This document shows, piece by piece, positions 18,098 through 25,285 of a stretch of 64,000 bases of DNA. Made by a program: the position numbers and the translations under genes. The notes under the pieces were generated by a model, which saw nothing but the letters and a program-made list of their open reading frames with translations, did not search any database and had not been told where the DNA came from. Every line of letters starts with the position of its first letter. The first letter of the stretch is position 1. This DNA comes from Chromatiales bacterium 21-64-14 (GTDB taxonomy: Bacteria; Pseudomonadota; Gammaproteobacteria; 21-64-14): assembly GCA_002255365.1 (NCBI GenBank), contig NCBI01000006.1, positions 82,742-146,741 of the forward strand, given 5' to 3'.

Positions 18098-20152
18098 ATG
18101 CCGGATACTGACGACGACATCCTGCAGGATTTTTTGGTTGAGGCGGGTGAACTCCTGGAGCAGCTCGGCGAGCAGCTCGTGGAACTGGAGCAGCGCCCGC
18201 ACGATACCGAGCTGCTCAATGCCGTATTCCGCGGCTTTCATACCGTCAAGGGCGGCGCCGGCTTTCTCAGCCTGACCCCCCTGGTGGAGGTGTGCCACCG
18301 CGCCGAGGATGTGTTCAATCTGCTGCGGCAGGGCAAGCGCGCAGTGGATGCGCCCCTGATGGATACGGTGCTCCGGGTACTCGACGTGGTGAACGCCATG
18401 TTCCGGCAGCTGCGGGCGGGACAGTCACTGACGCCTGCGGGATCCGGCCTGCTGCAGGAGCTGGTCGCGTTGACAAGTGCCGCGCCTGCGCCGGCTGCCC
18501 CCAAAGCCACGCCTGCTCCTAAAGCTGACCCCAAGCCCAAGACCAAGCCCAGCTCCAAGGCCAAGCCCGCTCCCGAGTCCGCACCGGACGCGGAGTTCGA
18601 GATGATCCGCGACGCCTTGGGCGGTGCACAGCCCGCGGGCGGAGGGCCTGGTGCTGGCGACGATACCATCACCGACGATGAGTTCGAGGCGCTCCTGGAT
18701 GAGCTTCATGCGGATAGCGGTGCCAGCACCGCCAGCACCGCGCAGGAGATCCCCGCCGCTGTGGGTGCCGGCGACGATGGGATCACCGATCACGAATTCG
18801 ATTCTCTGTTGGACCAGCTTTACGGTGCAGGGGGCGCCCCGGGCATGGTGGACCCGGTTGATCTCCCCGAGCCGGTACCGGTCGCGGTAGACGTGCCTCC
18901 CGTTGTGACGGCGCCCGGCCCGGCGGCGCCGGGCGCTGAGAGCGGAGGTCCCGCGGCGGGAGCTTCCGCCGCAGCGAACTCCGAGAACACTGTGCGGGTG
19001 GATACGCGCCGTCTCGACATCATCATGAATTTGGTGGGCGAGCTGGTGCTGGTGCGCAATCGCCTCGAGACCCTCAAGGCTACCATCCCGGACGGAGCGA
19101 TGGCCAAAGCGGTGTCCAATCTCGGCTTGGTAACCTCGGATCTCCAGGCCGCAGTCATGAAGACCCGCATGCAACCAGTCAAGAAGGTATTCGGGCGTTT
19201 TCCACGGGTGGTTCGTGACTTGGCGCGTACGCTGAAAAAGGAAGTCCGGCTGGAAATGATGGGCGAGGAGACGGATCTCGATAAGAATCTGGTGGAGGCC
19301 TTGGCGGACCCGCTGGTGCACTTGGTGCGCAACGCCGTGGATCACGGGATTGAATCTCCGGAAGTGCGTGAGGCCGCGGGCAAGCCGCGGGTCGGGACCG
19401 TGGTGTTGAGCGCGGCCCAGGAGGGGGACCACATCCTGCTCACCATCGAGGATGATGGCGCGGGCATGGATCCGGCCCAACTACGCCGCAAGGCGGTGGA
19501 AAAAGGCCTGTTGGATGAGGAGGCGTCCGTGCGGCTGAGTGACGAGGATGCCTTCAATCTGATCTTCGCACCGGGATTCTCCACCAAGGCAGAGATCTCC
19601 GACATCTCAGGGCGTGGGGTCGGAATGGACGTGGTCAAGACCCGGATTGCGCAGCTCAATGGCAGCATCGCGATCGATTCAGCCAAAGGCGCCGGCACCA
19701 CTCTGCATATCCGCGTTCCCCTTACCCTGGCGATTTTGCCCACGCTTATGGTTGTGCTCGGGCACCAGATCTTCGCCCTGCCCCTCGGGAGCGTCAGTGA
19801 GATCTTCGATCTGGATACCAAGCGCACCAACGTGGTGGACGGGCAAGAGGTGATCATGGTGCGGAACAAGGCGCTCCCGCTGTTTTTCCTGCGCCGCTGG
19901 CTGGTGGTGGGGGAGGGCGCGCCGTGCGACAGCCGGGAGGCACACGCAGTGGTCGTGGTGCACGTTGGGAATCAACGCATCGGCTTCGTGGTAGATCGGC
20001 TGGTGGGTCAGGAAGAGGTGGTCATCAAGCCCTTGGGCGCCCTGGTGCAGGGCGTTCCCGGGCTCGCCGGCGCGACCATCACCGGCGATGGGAAGATCGC
20101 GCTGGTCCTGGACGTGCCCAGCCTGCTAAAGGCCTACGCCCGCCGCCGCTAA
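18098..20152 (+). CDS. cheA: CheA, chemotaxis histidine kinase without a folded P2 domain
   Basis: CheA phosphorylates CheY and CheB in response to receptors. The 684 residues comprise P1 (phosphorylated H48 in 'FRGFHTVKGGAGFL'), a long Ala/Pro/Lys-rich linker (about 125-305), P3 dimerisation ('IIMNLVGELVLVRNRLE'), P4 kinase ('HLVRNAVDHGIESPE', 'DDGAGMD', 'GRGVGMDVV') and a CheW-like P5. I see no compact P2 domain. In its place the linker has two copies of a short acidic motif, ITDDEFEALLDEL (191-203) and ITDHEFDSLLDQL (229-241). These look like the CheY-docking peptides of FliM and CheZ (see findings). In vibrios the equivalent linker region also binds ParP. All kinase motifs are intact. Confidence 0.96.
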   Translation: MPDTDDDILQDFLVEAGELLEQLGEQLVELEQRPHDTELLNAVFRGFHTVKGGAGFLSLTPLVEVCHRAEDVFNLLRQGKRAVDAPLMDTVLRVLDVVNAMFRQLRAGQSLTPAGSGLLQELVALTSAAPAPAAPKATPAPKADPKPKTKPSSKAKPAPESAPDAEFEMIRDALGGAQPAGGGPGAGDDTITDDEFEALLDELHADSGASTASTAQEIPAAVGAGDDGITDHEFDSLLDQLYGAGGAPGMVDPVDLPEPVPVAVDVPPVVTAPGPAAPGAESGGPAAGASAAANSENTVRVDTRRLDIIMNLVGELVLVRNRLETLKATIPDGAMAKAVSNLGLVTSDLQAAVMKTRMQPVKKVFGRFPRVVRDLARTLKKEVRLEMMGEETDLDKNLVEALADPLVHLVRNAVDHGIESPEVREAAGKPRVGTVVLSAAQEGDHILLTIEDDGAGMDPAQLRRKAVEKGLLDEEASVRLSDEDAFNLIFAPGFSTKAEISDISGRGVGMDVVKTRIAQLNGSIAIDSAKGAGTTLHIRVPLTLAILPTLMVVLGHQIFALPLGSVSEIFDLDTKRTNVVDGQEVIMVRNKALPLFFLRRWLVVGEGAPCDSREAHAVVVVHVGNQRIGFVVDRLVGQEEVVIKPLGALVQGVPGLAGATITGDGKIALVLDVPSLLKAYARRR

Positions 20153-20156
20153 CGAT

Positions 20157-21311
20157 ATGACGAACGAGAAACCCGGCGATATGAGCGACACCGGCATCAA
20201 GGCGGACAACCCGCATTCCACGGTCGCCGGTTCGGTGCCGCGGGCGCGCGCACCCGTGCGCGCCCTGGTGGTGGACGATTCCGGGTTCTTCCGCCGGCGG
20301 GTATGCGAGATTTTGAGCGGTGATCCGAATATCCAGGTGGTCGGTACCGCCCACAACGGGCAGGACGCAATCCAGAAGGTCACCGAGTTGCGTCCGGACG
20401 TGATTACCATGGACATCGAGATGCCAGTGATGGACGGGATCAGCGCGGTGCGCCGGATCATGTCATCCCAGCCGACGCCGATCCTGATGTTTTCGTCCCT
20501 GACCTATGAAGGTGCCAAGGCCACCCTCGACGCACTGGATGCCGGTGCCCTGGATTTCCTGCCCAAGCGCCTGGAGGACATCGCGCGCAACCGCGAGGAC
20601 GCCAACCGGATGCTGCGGGCACGGGTCATCGCCTTGGGCCGGAACCCGATGCGTGCCCGCGCCGTCACGCCGCCGCCGGCACCGGTTCCGGCCCCGCTGG
20701 CGCGGGTTGTGGCGCCGGTCCCGGCCCCGGCCCGGCGTACCGGTGTTTACCAGGTGCTGGTGATCGGTACCTCCACTGGGGGTCCTGCCGCCCTGCAACG
20801 CCTGTTGCCGACATTACCCGGGGATTGCCCGATTCCGTTGTTTCTCGTCCAGCACATGCCCGCCAGTTTCACCGGGCCGTTTGCCGAGCGCCTTGATCAG
20901 CTCTGCAAGATACACGTGAAGGAGGCGGCGGACGGGGATCCGGTGGAGGGTGGTACCGCGTACCTGGCCCCGGGTGGGCGGCAGATGCTGGTGGAGCGTC
21001 ACGATACCGGGCTGCGGGTGCGGGTGGTTGAGAGCCGGCCGGATGTCATGTACCGGCCATCGGTGGACGTCTCCTTCGCGTCGCTGGCGCGGGCCTATCC
21101 AGGCCGGGTGCTGGCGATCATCCTCACCGGCATGGGTTCCGATGGGCGCGAAGGTGCGCGGCTGCTGAAGGAGACTGGATCCACCGTGTGGGCCCAGGAC
21201 GAGGCAAGCTGCGTGGTCTATGGCATGCCTCAGGCAGTGGCGAGCGCGGGTCTCGCGGACCGGATTCTGAGTCTCGACGAGCTCGGGGCGGGTCTCGCCC
21301 GGCAGTTCTAG
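20157..21311 (+). CDS. cheB: CheB, receptor methylesterase/deamidase
   Basis: CheB resets receptors by demethylation. The 384 residues comprise a receiver domain ('LVVDDSGFFRRRV', phosphorylated Asp in 'VITMDIEMPVMDG'), an Ala/Pro linker and the C-terminal esterase. The catalytic Ser is in 'GTSTGGPAAL', His in 'FLVQHMPASF' and Asp in 'GMGSDGREGA'. The first ATG is used; a second at 20181 would trim eight residues of a poorly conserved tail. No cheR is in the window. Confidence 0.96.
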   Translation: MTNEKPGDMSDTGIKADNPHSTVAGSVPRARAPVRALVVDDSGFFRRRVCEILSGDPNIQVVGTAHNGQDAIQKVTELRPDVITMDIEMPVMDGISAVRRIMSSQPTPILMFSSLTYEGAKATLDALDAGALDFLPKRLEDIARNREDANRMLRARVIALGRNPMRARAVTPPPAPVPAPLARVVAPVPAPARRTGVYQVLVIGTSTGGPAALQRLLPTLPGDCPIPLFLVQHMPASFTGPFAERLDQLCKIHVKEAADGDPVEGGTAYLAPGGRQMLVERHDTGLRVRVVESRPDVMYRPSVDVSFASLARAYPGRVLAIILTGMGSDGREGARLLKETGSTVWAQDEASCVVYGMPQAVASAGLADRILSLDELGAGLARQF

Positions 21312-21314
21312 GCG

Positions 21315-22055
21315 ATGGATCTTCTCTCCATTATCGGCATTGTATTGGCCCTGGGGTCGATCCTGGGCGGGAATCTGATGGAGGGCGGGCATATCGCCTC
21401 GCTCCTCCAACTCACCGCCTTCATCGTCGTCGGTGGCGGCACCACCGGGGCGGCCATGTTGCAGACGCCGTTGCCGACCTTCGTGCGCGCCCTGAAGATG
21501 GTGATATGGGTCTTCCTGCCACCGCGCCAAGCGCCCCAGGCCACCATCGAGAAGATCGTGGGCTGGAGCAACATCGCCCGCAAGGAGGGCCTCCTGGGTC
21601 TCGAGAGCATGGCGGAGACCGAAGAGGATCTTTTCGCGCGCAAGGGACTCCAGCTCCTGGTGGATGGCAGCGAGCCGGACGCGATCCGCGGAATCCTGGA
21701 GGTGGAACTCGGCGCCAAGGAGCACACCAGCCTGCAGGCAGCCAAGGTATATGAGGCCATGGGCGGCTACAGTCCCACCGTCGGTATCATCGGCGCGGTG
21801 ATGGGGCTGATCCATGTCATGCAGAATCTTGCCGACCCGTCGAAGCTGGGCGAGGGTATCGCGGTCGCATTTGTTGCGACCATCTATGGTGTCGGGATGG
21901 CGAATCTGTTCCTGCTGCCCATTGCCAACAAGCTCAAGAGTCTGGTCCAGAAGGAGGCGCAGTTCCGGGAAATGGTCATCGAGGGGATCATCGCCATCGC
22001 GGAGGGTGAAAATCCCCGCAACATCGAAACCAAGCTGCAGGGTTATCTGCATTGA
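21315..22055 (+). CDS. motC: MotC (MotA family), flagellar stator subunit
   Basis: Stator subunit that with MotD forms the ion channel driving rotation. The 246-residue, four-helix protein is of the MotC/PomA-like branch, beginning 'LLSIIGIVLALGSILGGN' with the conserved C-terminal loop 'GGYSPTVGIIGAVMGLIHVM'. It sits 3 bases after cheB, and motD follows after 83 bases. This che-linked placement is that of the second stator MotCD in pseudomonads, so I use that name. A separate MotAB may exist elsewhere. Confidence 0.93.
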   Translation: MDLLSIIGIVLALGSILGGNLMEGGHIASLLQLTAFIVVGGGTTGAAMLQTPLPTFVRALKMVIWVFLPPRQAPQATIEKIVGWSNIARKEGLLGLESMAETEEDLFARKGLQLLVDGSEPDAIRGILEVELGAKEHTSLQAAKVYEAMGGYSPTVGIIGAVMGLIHVMQNLADPSKLGEGIAVAFVATIYGVGMANLFLLPIANKLKSLVQKEAQFREMVIEGIIAIAEGENPRNIETKLQGYLH

Positions 22056-22138
22056 GCGGCGCTGTGCCGTAGCGTGGAACCACGGCGCGTGAGCGCCGGC
22101 AAATCAGCATCGAGGACGGATCCGGTCCGATCGGCATC

Positions 22139-23143
22139 ATGGCACGCAAACAGAAACACGAAGAACACGAGAACCTGGAACGTTGGCTGGTTTCCTACGC
22201 CGATTTCATCACGCTGTTGTTTGCCTTCTTCGTGGTCATGTACTCCATCTCGTCCATCAACGAAGGGAAATACCGGGTGCTGTCGGATGCCCTGGTGGCG
22301 GCCTTCCGTTCCACGCCGCGCTCCATGGAGCCGGTCCAGGTAGGACACATCGCCAAGGCGCCGCTTAACGCCCAGGACCAGTTGATGCAAAAGCCCGCCG
22401 TTCTGTCCGCGCCCATGACCCCGCCGGTTAGTCTCCCCCCAGTCAATCCGCTGGGGAGCGAGCAGCCGGTCGCTGCGCCGCCCGTTACGGCGCCGCCACC
22501 TCCCGGTAGCCCGGGGCTCAAGGGCGCTCTGGGCGATGCGCCCAAGGGTGCGGGTCCCGCGTCCCTCAAACGGATCGCGGCCGCCATCGAACGGGACCTT
22601 GCGCCCCTGGTCAAGGCGGGTCTGATCAAGGTGCGACGCCACGCGTTCTGGGTGGAGGTGGAGATCAAGACCAACATCCTGTTCCCGAGCGGCAGCGCTG
22701 CCCTGGCGGCACCCGCGATCCCGGTACTCTACAAACTGGCGGAAATCCTGAAACCGTTTCCGAACGCCATCCACGTGGAGGGGTTTACCGACAACGTGCC
22801 TATCAATACCGTCGCTTTCCCGTCCAACTGGGAACTCTCCGCGGCGCGCGCCGCCAGCGTGGTGCACCTGTTCATGAAAGACGGCATGGCACCCCACCGC
22901 ATGGCCGCCATCGGTTATGGCCAATACCGCCCGGTGGCCTCGAACAGCACCCCCGAAGGGCGCAGCAAAAACCGCCGGGTGGTGTTGGTGGTGCTGGCGG
23001 GGACCGACACCCGCACCCTGTTTGATTCATCGACTCTCAAGGACCTCGAGCCGGCGTCTGGACCCTCCCGCCATAAGTCCGAGGGCTCGGGCGTTGTACC
23101 GGGGCCGGTCCACGGGCCGCCCCCCGGCGGTAAGGGGCCATGA
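22139..23143 (+). CDS. motD: MotD (MotB family), flagellar stator subunit
   Basis: Peptidoglycan-anchored stator subunit. The 334 residues comprise one transmembrane helix with the proton-carrying aspartate in 'SYADFITLLFAFFVVMYS', a Pro-rich linker, and an OmpA-like domain ('FTDNVPINTVAFPSNWELS', 'MAAIGYGQYRPVASN') that binds the cell wall. The C terminus is extended and Gly/Pro-rich. The stop overlaps the next gene's ATG, tying stator and ParC-type expression together. Confidence 0.94.
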   Translation: MARKQKHEEHENLERWLVSYADFITLLFAFFVVMYSISSINEGKYRVLSDALVAAFRSTPRSMEPVQVGHIAKAPLNAQDQLMQKPAVLSAPMTPPVSLPPVNPLGSEQPVAAPPVTAPPPPGSPGLKGALGDAPKGAGPASLKRIAAAIERDLAPLVKAGLIKVRRHAFWVEVEIKTNILFPSGSAALAAPAIPVLYKLAEILKPFPNAIHVEGFTDNVPINTVAFPSNWELSAARAASVVHLFMKDGMAPHRMAAIGYGQYRPVASNSTPEGRSKNRRVVLVVLAGTDTRTLFDSSTLKDLEPASGPSRHKSEGSGVVPGPVHGPPPGGKGP

Positions 23144-23988
23144 TGCGGATCTGGGCGTCTGCCAACCAGAAGGGCGGGGTGGGTAAGACCACCACGGTCA
23201 TTTCGCTGGGCGGACTGCTGGCAGCGGCCGGTCATCGGACCTTGCTGGTGGATCTCGACCCTCATGGGTCCCTCACCAGTTATCTGGGGCAGGATCCGGA
23301 GGGCGCCGACCAGGGGGTTTACCAACTGTTCCAGGGGGTGATCCGCAACGCGCCAGAGGCGGCGGAGTCCTGGATCGTCCCCACTCGCTGTGAGGGACTC
23401 TCGTTGTTGCCCGGGGCCACCGCCCTTGCCACCCTGGACCGCCAGTTTGGAGCACGGGAGGGCATGGGGCTGGTAGTAGCCCGCGCCCTGGAGGGTCTGG
23501 CGAGCGCCTTCGACCACGTGTTGATCGATTGTCCGCCGATGCTGGGGATCCTGATGGTCAATGCCCTGGCGGCCTGTCAGCGGGTCATCGTGCCGGTGCA
23601 GAGCGAATATCTGGCGTTGCAGGGGCTGGACCGCATGATGCGTACCCTGGCCATGGTCAACCGGGCGCGGGCGCGGACGCTTCCCGCCCTGATCGTCCCC
23701 ACGCTGTTCGATCGTCGCACCCGGGCCTCGATCGAGAGTCTGCGGCTGATGCGCGAGCGCTATCCCGAACAGGTTTGGTCCGGCGTGGTGCCCGTGGACA
23801 CCCAGTTCCGGGAAGCCAGCCGGGCGGGGGTGCCCCTGTCGGTGTCGCAGCCGCGGGCGCGTGGGGTGGAGGCCTACCGGGGCCTGCTTCGGGATCTATT
23901 GGTGGCCGAGACGCCCGGGGCCACGGCCACGGTAGTCCCCAGTATCCGGAGCGTTGGCACAAATCCTGCTTTGTCTACTGGCAGATAG
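23140..23988 (+). CDS. parC: ParC-type ParA ATPase of the chemotaxis locus
   Basis: ParA/MinD-family ATPase with the deviant Walker A in 'ASANQKGGVGKTTTVISL', then 'LVDLDPHGSLTSYLG' and 'HVLIDCPPMLGILMVNA'. The 282 residues fit the family. A ParA-like gene in this exact place (after motD or cheB, before cheW) is the ParC known to place chemotaxis arrays at the cell pole in vibrios and pseudomonads. ParC works through an adaptor, ParP, normally encoded between it and cheW; here only 79 bases separate the two genes, so ParP is absent from the locus. Confidence 0.88.
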   Translation: MMRIWASANQKGGVGKTTTVISLGGLLAAAGHRTLLVDLDPHGSLTSYLGQDPEGADQGVYQLFQGVIRNAPEAAESWIVPTRCEGLSLLPGATALATLDRQFGAREGMGLVVARALEGLASAFDHVLIDCPPMLGILMVNALAACQRVIVPVQSEYLALQGLDRMMRTLAMVNRARARTLPALIVPTLFDRRTRASIESLRLMRERYPEQVWSGVVPVDTQFREASRAGVPLSVSQPRARGVEAYRGLLRDLLVAETPGATATVVPSIRSVGTNPALSTGR

Positions 23989-24067
23989 TGGGTTCCGGCG
24001 CTCGTATGACAAAAAATTGGCGGACAGTCCCGATTCCGGTGCCGGGTCGAGCGATCGAGGGGACGAC

Positions 24068-24547
24068 ATGAATCAGGTAGCACAGGGTGTCACTGGGTCC
24101 GTGGTGCGGTGGGTGACCTTTCACCTGGGTCAGGAAACCTATGGTATCCAGGTGATGCAGGTACAGGAAGTCCTGCGGTACACGGAAATCGCCCCGGTAC
24201 CGGGGGCACCGGATTACGTGCTCGGTATCATCAACCTGCGCGGCAACGTGGTGACGGTGGTCGATACCCGCAAGCGTTTCGGGTTGCCCACGCGGGAAGT
24301 GGACGACGCCACACGCATCGTGATCATCGAAGGGGTGGGTGGTCAAGTGGTGGGGATCCTGGTGGATCGGGTCTCGGAGGTGGTGGACCTGCCCACGAGC
24401 GAAGTGGAAGCAGCGCCCAACGTAGGGACCGACGAAGGCGCGCAGTTCATCCAGGGCGTTGCCAGCCGGGACGGCGAGTTGCTGATTCTGGTGGACCTGA
24501 ACAAGCTGTTGACCGAGGAAGAATGGAACGAGGTGGCCACCGGATAG
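24068..24547 (+). CDS. cheW: CheW, chemotaxis coupling protein
   Basis: CheW links chemoreceptors to CheA. The ATG at 24068 gives 159 residues, one CheW domain from 'VTFHLGQETYGIQVMQVQEV' through 'IINLRGNVVTVVDTRKRFG' to 'LILVDLNKLLTEEEW'. The frame is open upstream, but that part resembles nothing and lacks a start signal. It is a stand-alone CheW, not the longer ParP (which has an extra N-terminal AIF domain). Confidence 0.96.
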   Translation: MNQVAQGVTGSVVRWVTFHLGQETYGIQVMQVQEVLRYTEIAPVPGAPDYVLGIINLRGNVVTVVDTRKRFGLPTREVDDATRIVIIEGVGGQVVGILVDRVSEVVDLPTSEVEAAPNVGTDEGAQFIQGVASRDGELLILVDLNKLLTEEEWNEVATG

Positions 24548-24629
24548 GCGACCTTCATTCCGTGGTGTGCGGCGCGGCACGCCGCAGTTGAGTGTGGGCC
24601 GGGATGCCCGCATGGCAGGGAAATGGATC

Positions 24630-24803
24630 ATGACGAAGACCGGCGACATCAATCCGCTGCCTCCCGTCTTTCCCACGCGGCCTGGGGATGGCCCTGGTCC
24701 GCGTCGACAGGCACCGACACCGCCACGCAAACCGGAGAAACGTAAGCCGGAGGATCACAGCCCCGATGACGACGACCGACCCAAGGTGGACGACTATGCA
24801 TGA
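24630..24803 (+). CDS. Small proline-rich acidic-tailed protein of the che locus
   Basis: A 57-residue protein starting at the ATG at 24630, about 9 bases after AGGGA. It begins with a hydrophobic-proline segment, INPLPPVFPTRPG, continues with a Pro/Arg/Lys-rich middle, and ends in an acidic stretch 'SPDDDDRPKVDDYA'. There is no membrane segment or signal peptide. It lies between cheW and a DUF2802 gene on the same strand with a 12-base gap to the latter, so the three are probably co-transcribed. I do not recognise a named family and give no function. The composition suggests an unstructured peptide that binds a partner. Confidence 0.6.
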   Translation: MTKTGDINPLPPVFPTRPGDGPGPRRQAPTPPRKPEKRKPEDHSPDDDDRPKVDDYA

Positions 24804-24815
24804 AGGCGACGGATC

Positions 24816-25199
24816 GTGACCGCGATCCTGTGGACCTATGCCCCCCTCGGGCTCGCCGGGCTGTTGATGCTGGTGCTGGCTGGGGCGCTGGCGGTATCCG
24901 CGCGGCGTGCCCGGCAACAGGCCGAGGTCGTGCGCGGGCTGCGCGCCGATATCGAATCACTGTGCGCCGGCGCCATCGGGGTGGATCAGCGTCAGAATGA
25001 GGTGGAGCGGCAACTGCGACGGCTGGAAGACAAGCTGGAGCGACTGGAACTGCGCGATCCGGGCGAGCGCTCCTACGCGCAGGCGATCCGCATGGTGCAC
25101 CACGGTGCCGGGGTCGGCGAACTGGTTAAGACCTGCGGCCTGGTTCGTGCCGAGGCCGAACTTATTGCGACGCTGCACCGGGTGGACAAGGCGAGCTAG
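24816..25199 (+). CDS. DUF2802 membrane protein
   Basis: A 127-residue protein with a GTG start. One N-terminal transmembrane helix (about residues 8-28, 'PLGLAGLLMLVLAGALAVS') is followed by a coiled-coil (about 35-80, rich in Arg, Glu and Gln) and a short C-terminal helix-turn-helix-like segment 'GAGVGELVKTCGLVRAEAEL'. This architecture fits DUF2802, a family often found at the end of polar flagellar/chemotaxis loci in gammaproteobacteria. Function unknown; membrane anchoring plus coiled-coil suggests a polar scaffold role, which is inference. It ends the + strand operon; the next gene is convergent. Confidence 0.75.
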   Translation: MTAILWTYAPLGLAGLLMLVLAGALAVSARRARQQAEVVRGLRADIESLCAGAIGVDQRQNEVERQLRRLEDKLERLELRDPGERSYAQAIRMVHHGAGVGELVKTCGLVRAEAELIATLHRVDKAS

Positions 25200-25285
25200 T
25201 CCACAGCTCCTGTCGGAGTCTGTTCCCTGCCGGACGCAGGCGGCGTGTCGATGGCCGTTACCACCCCGGCTTCTTGTTCACTACC

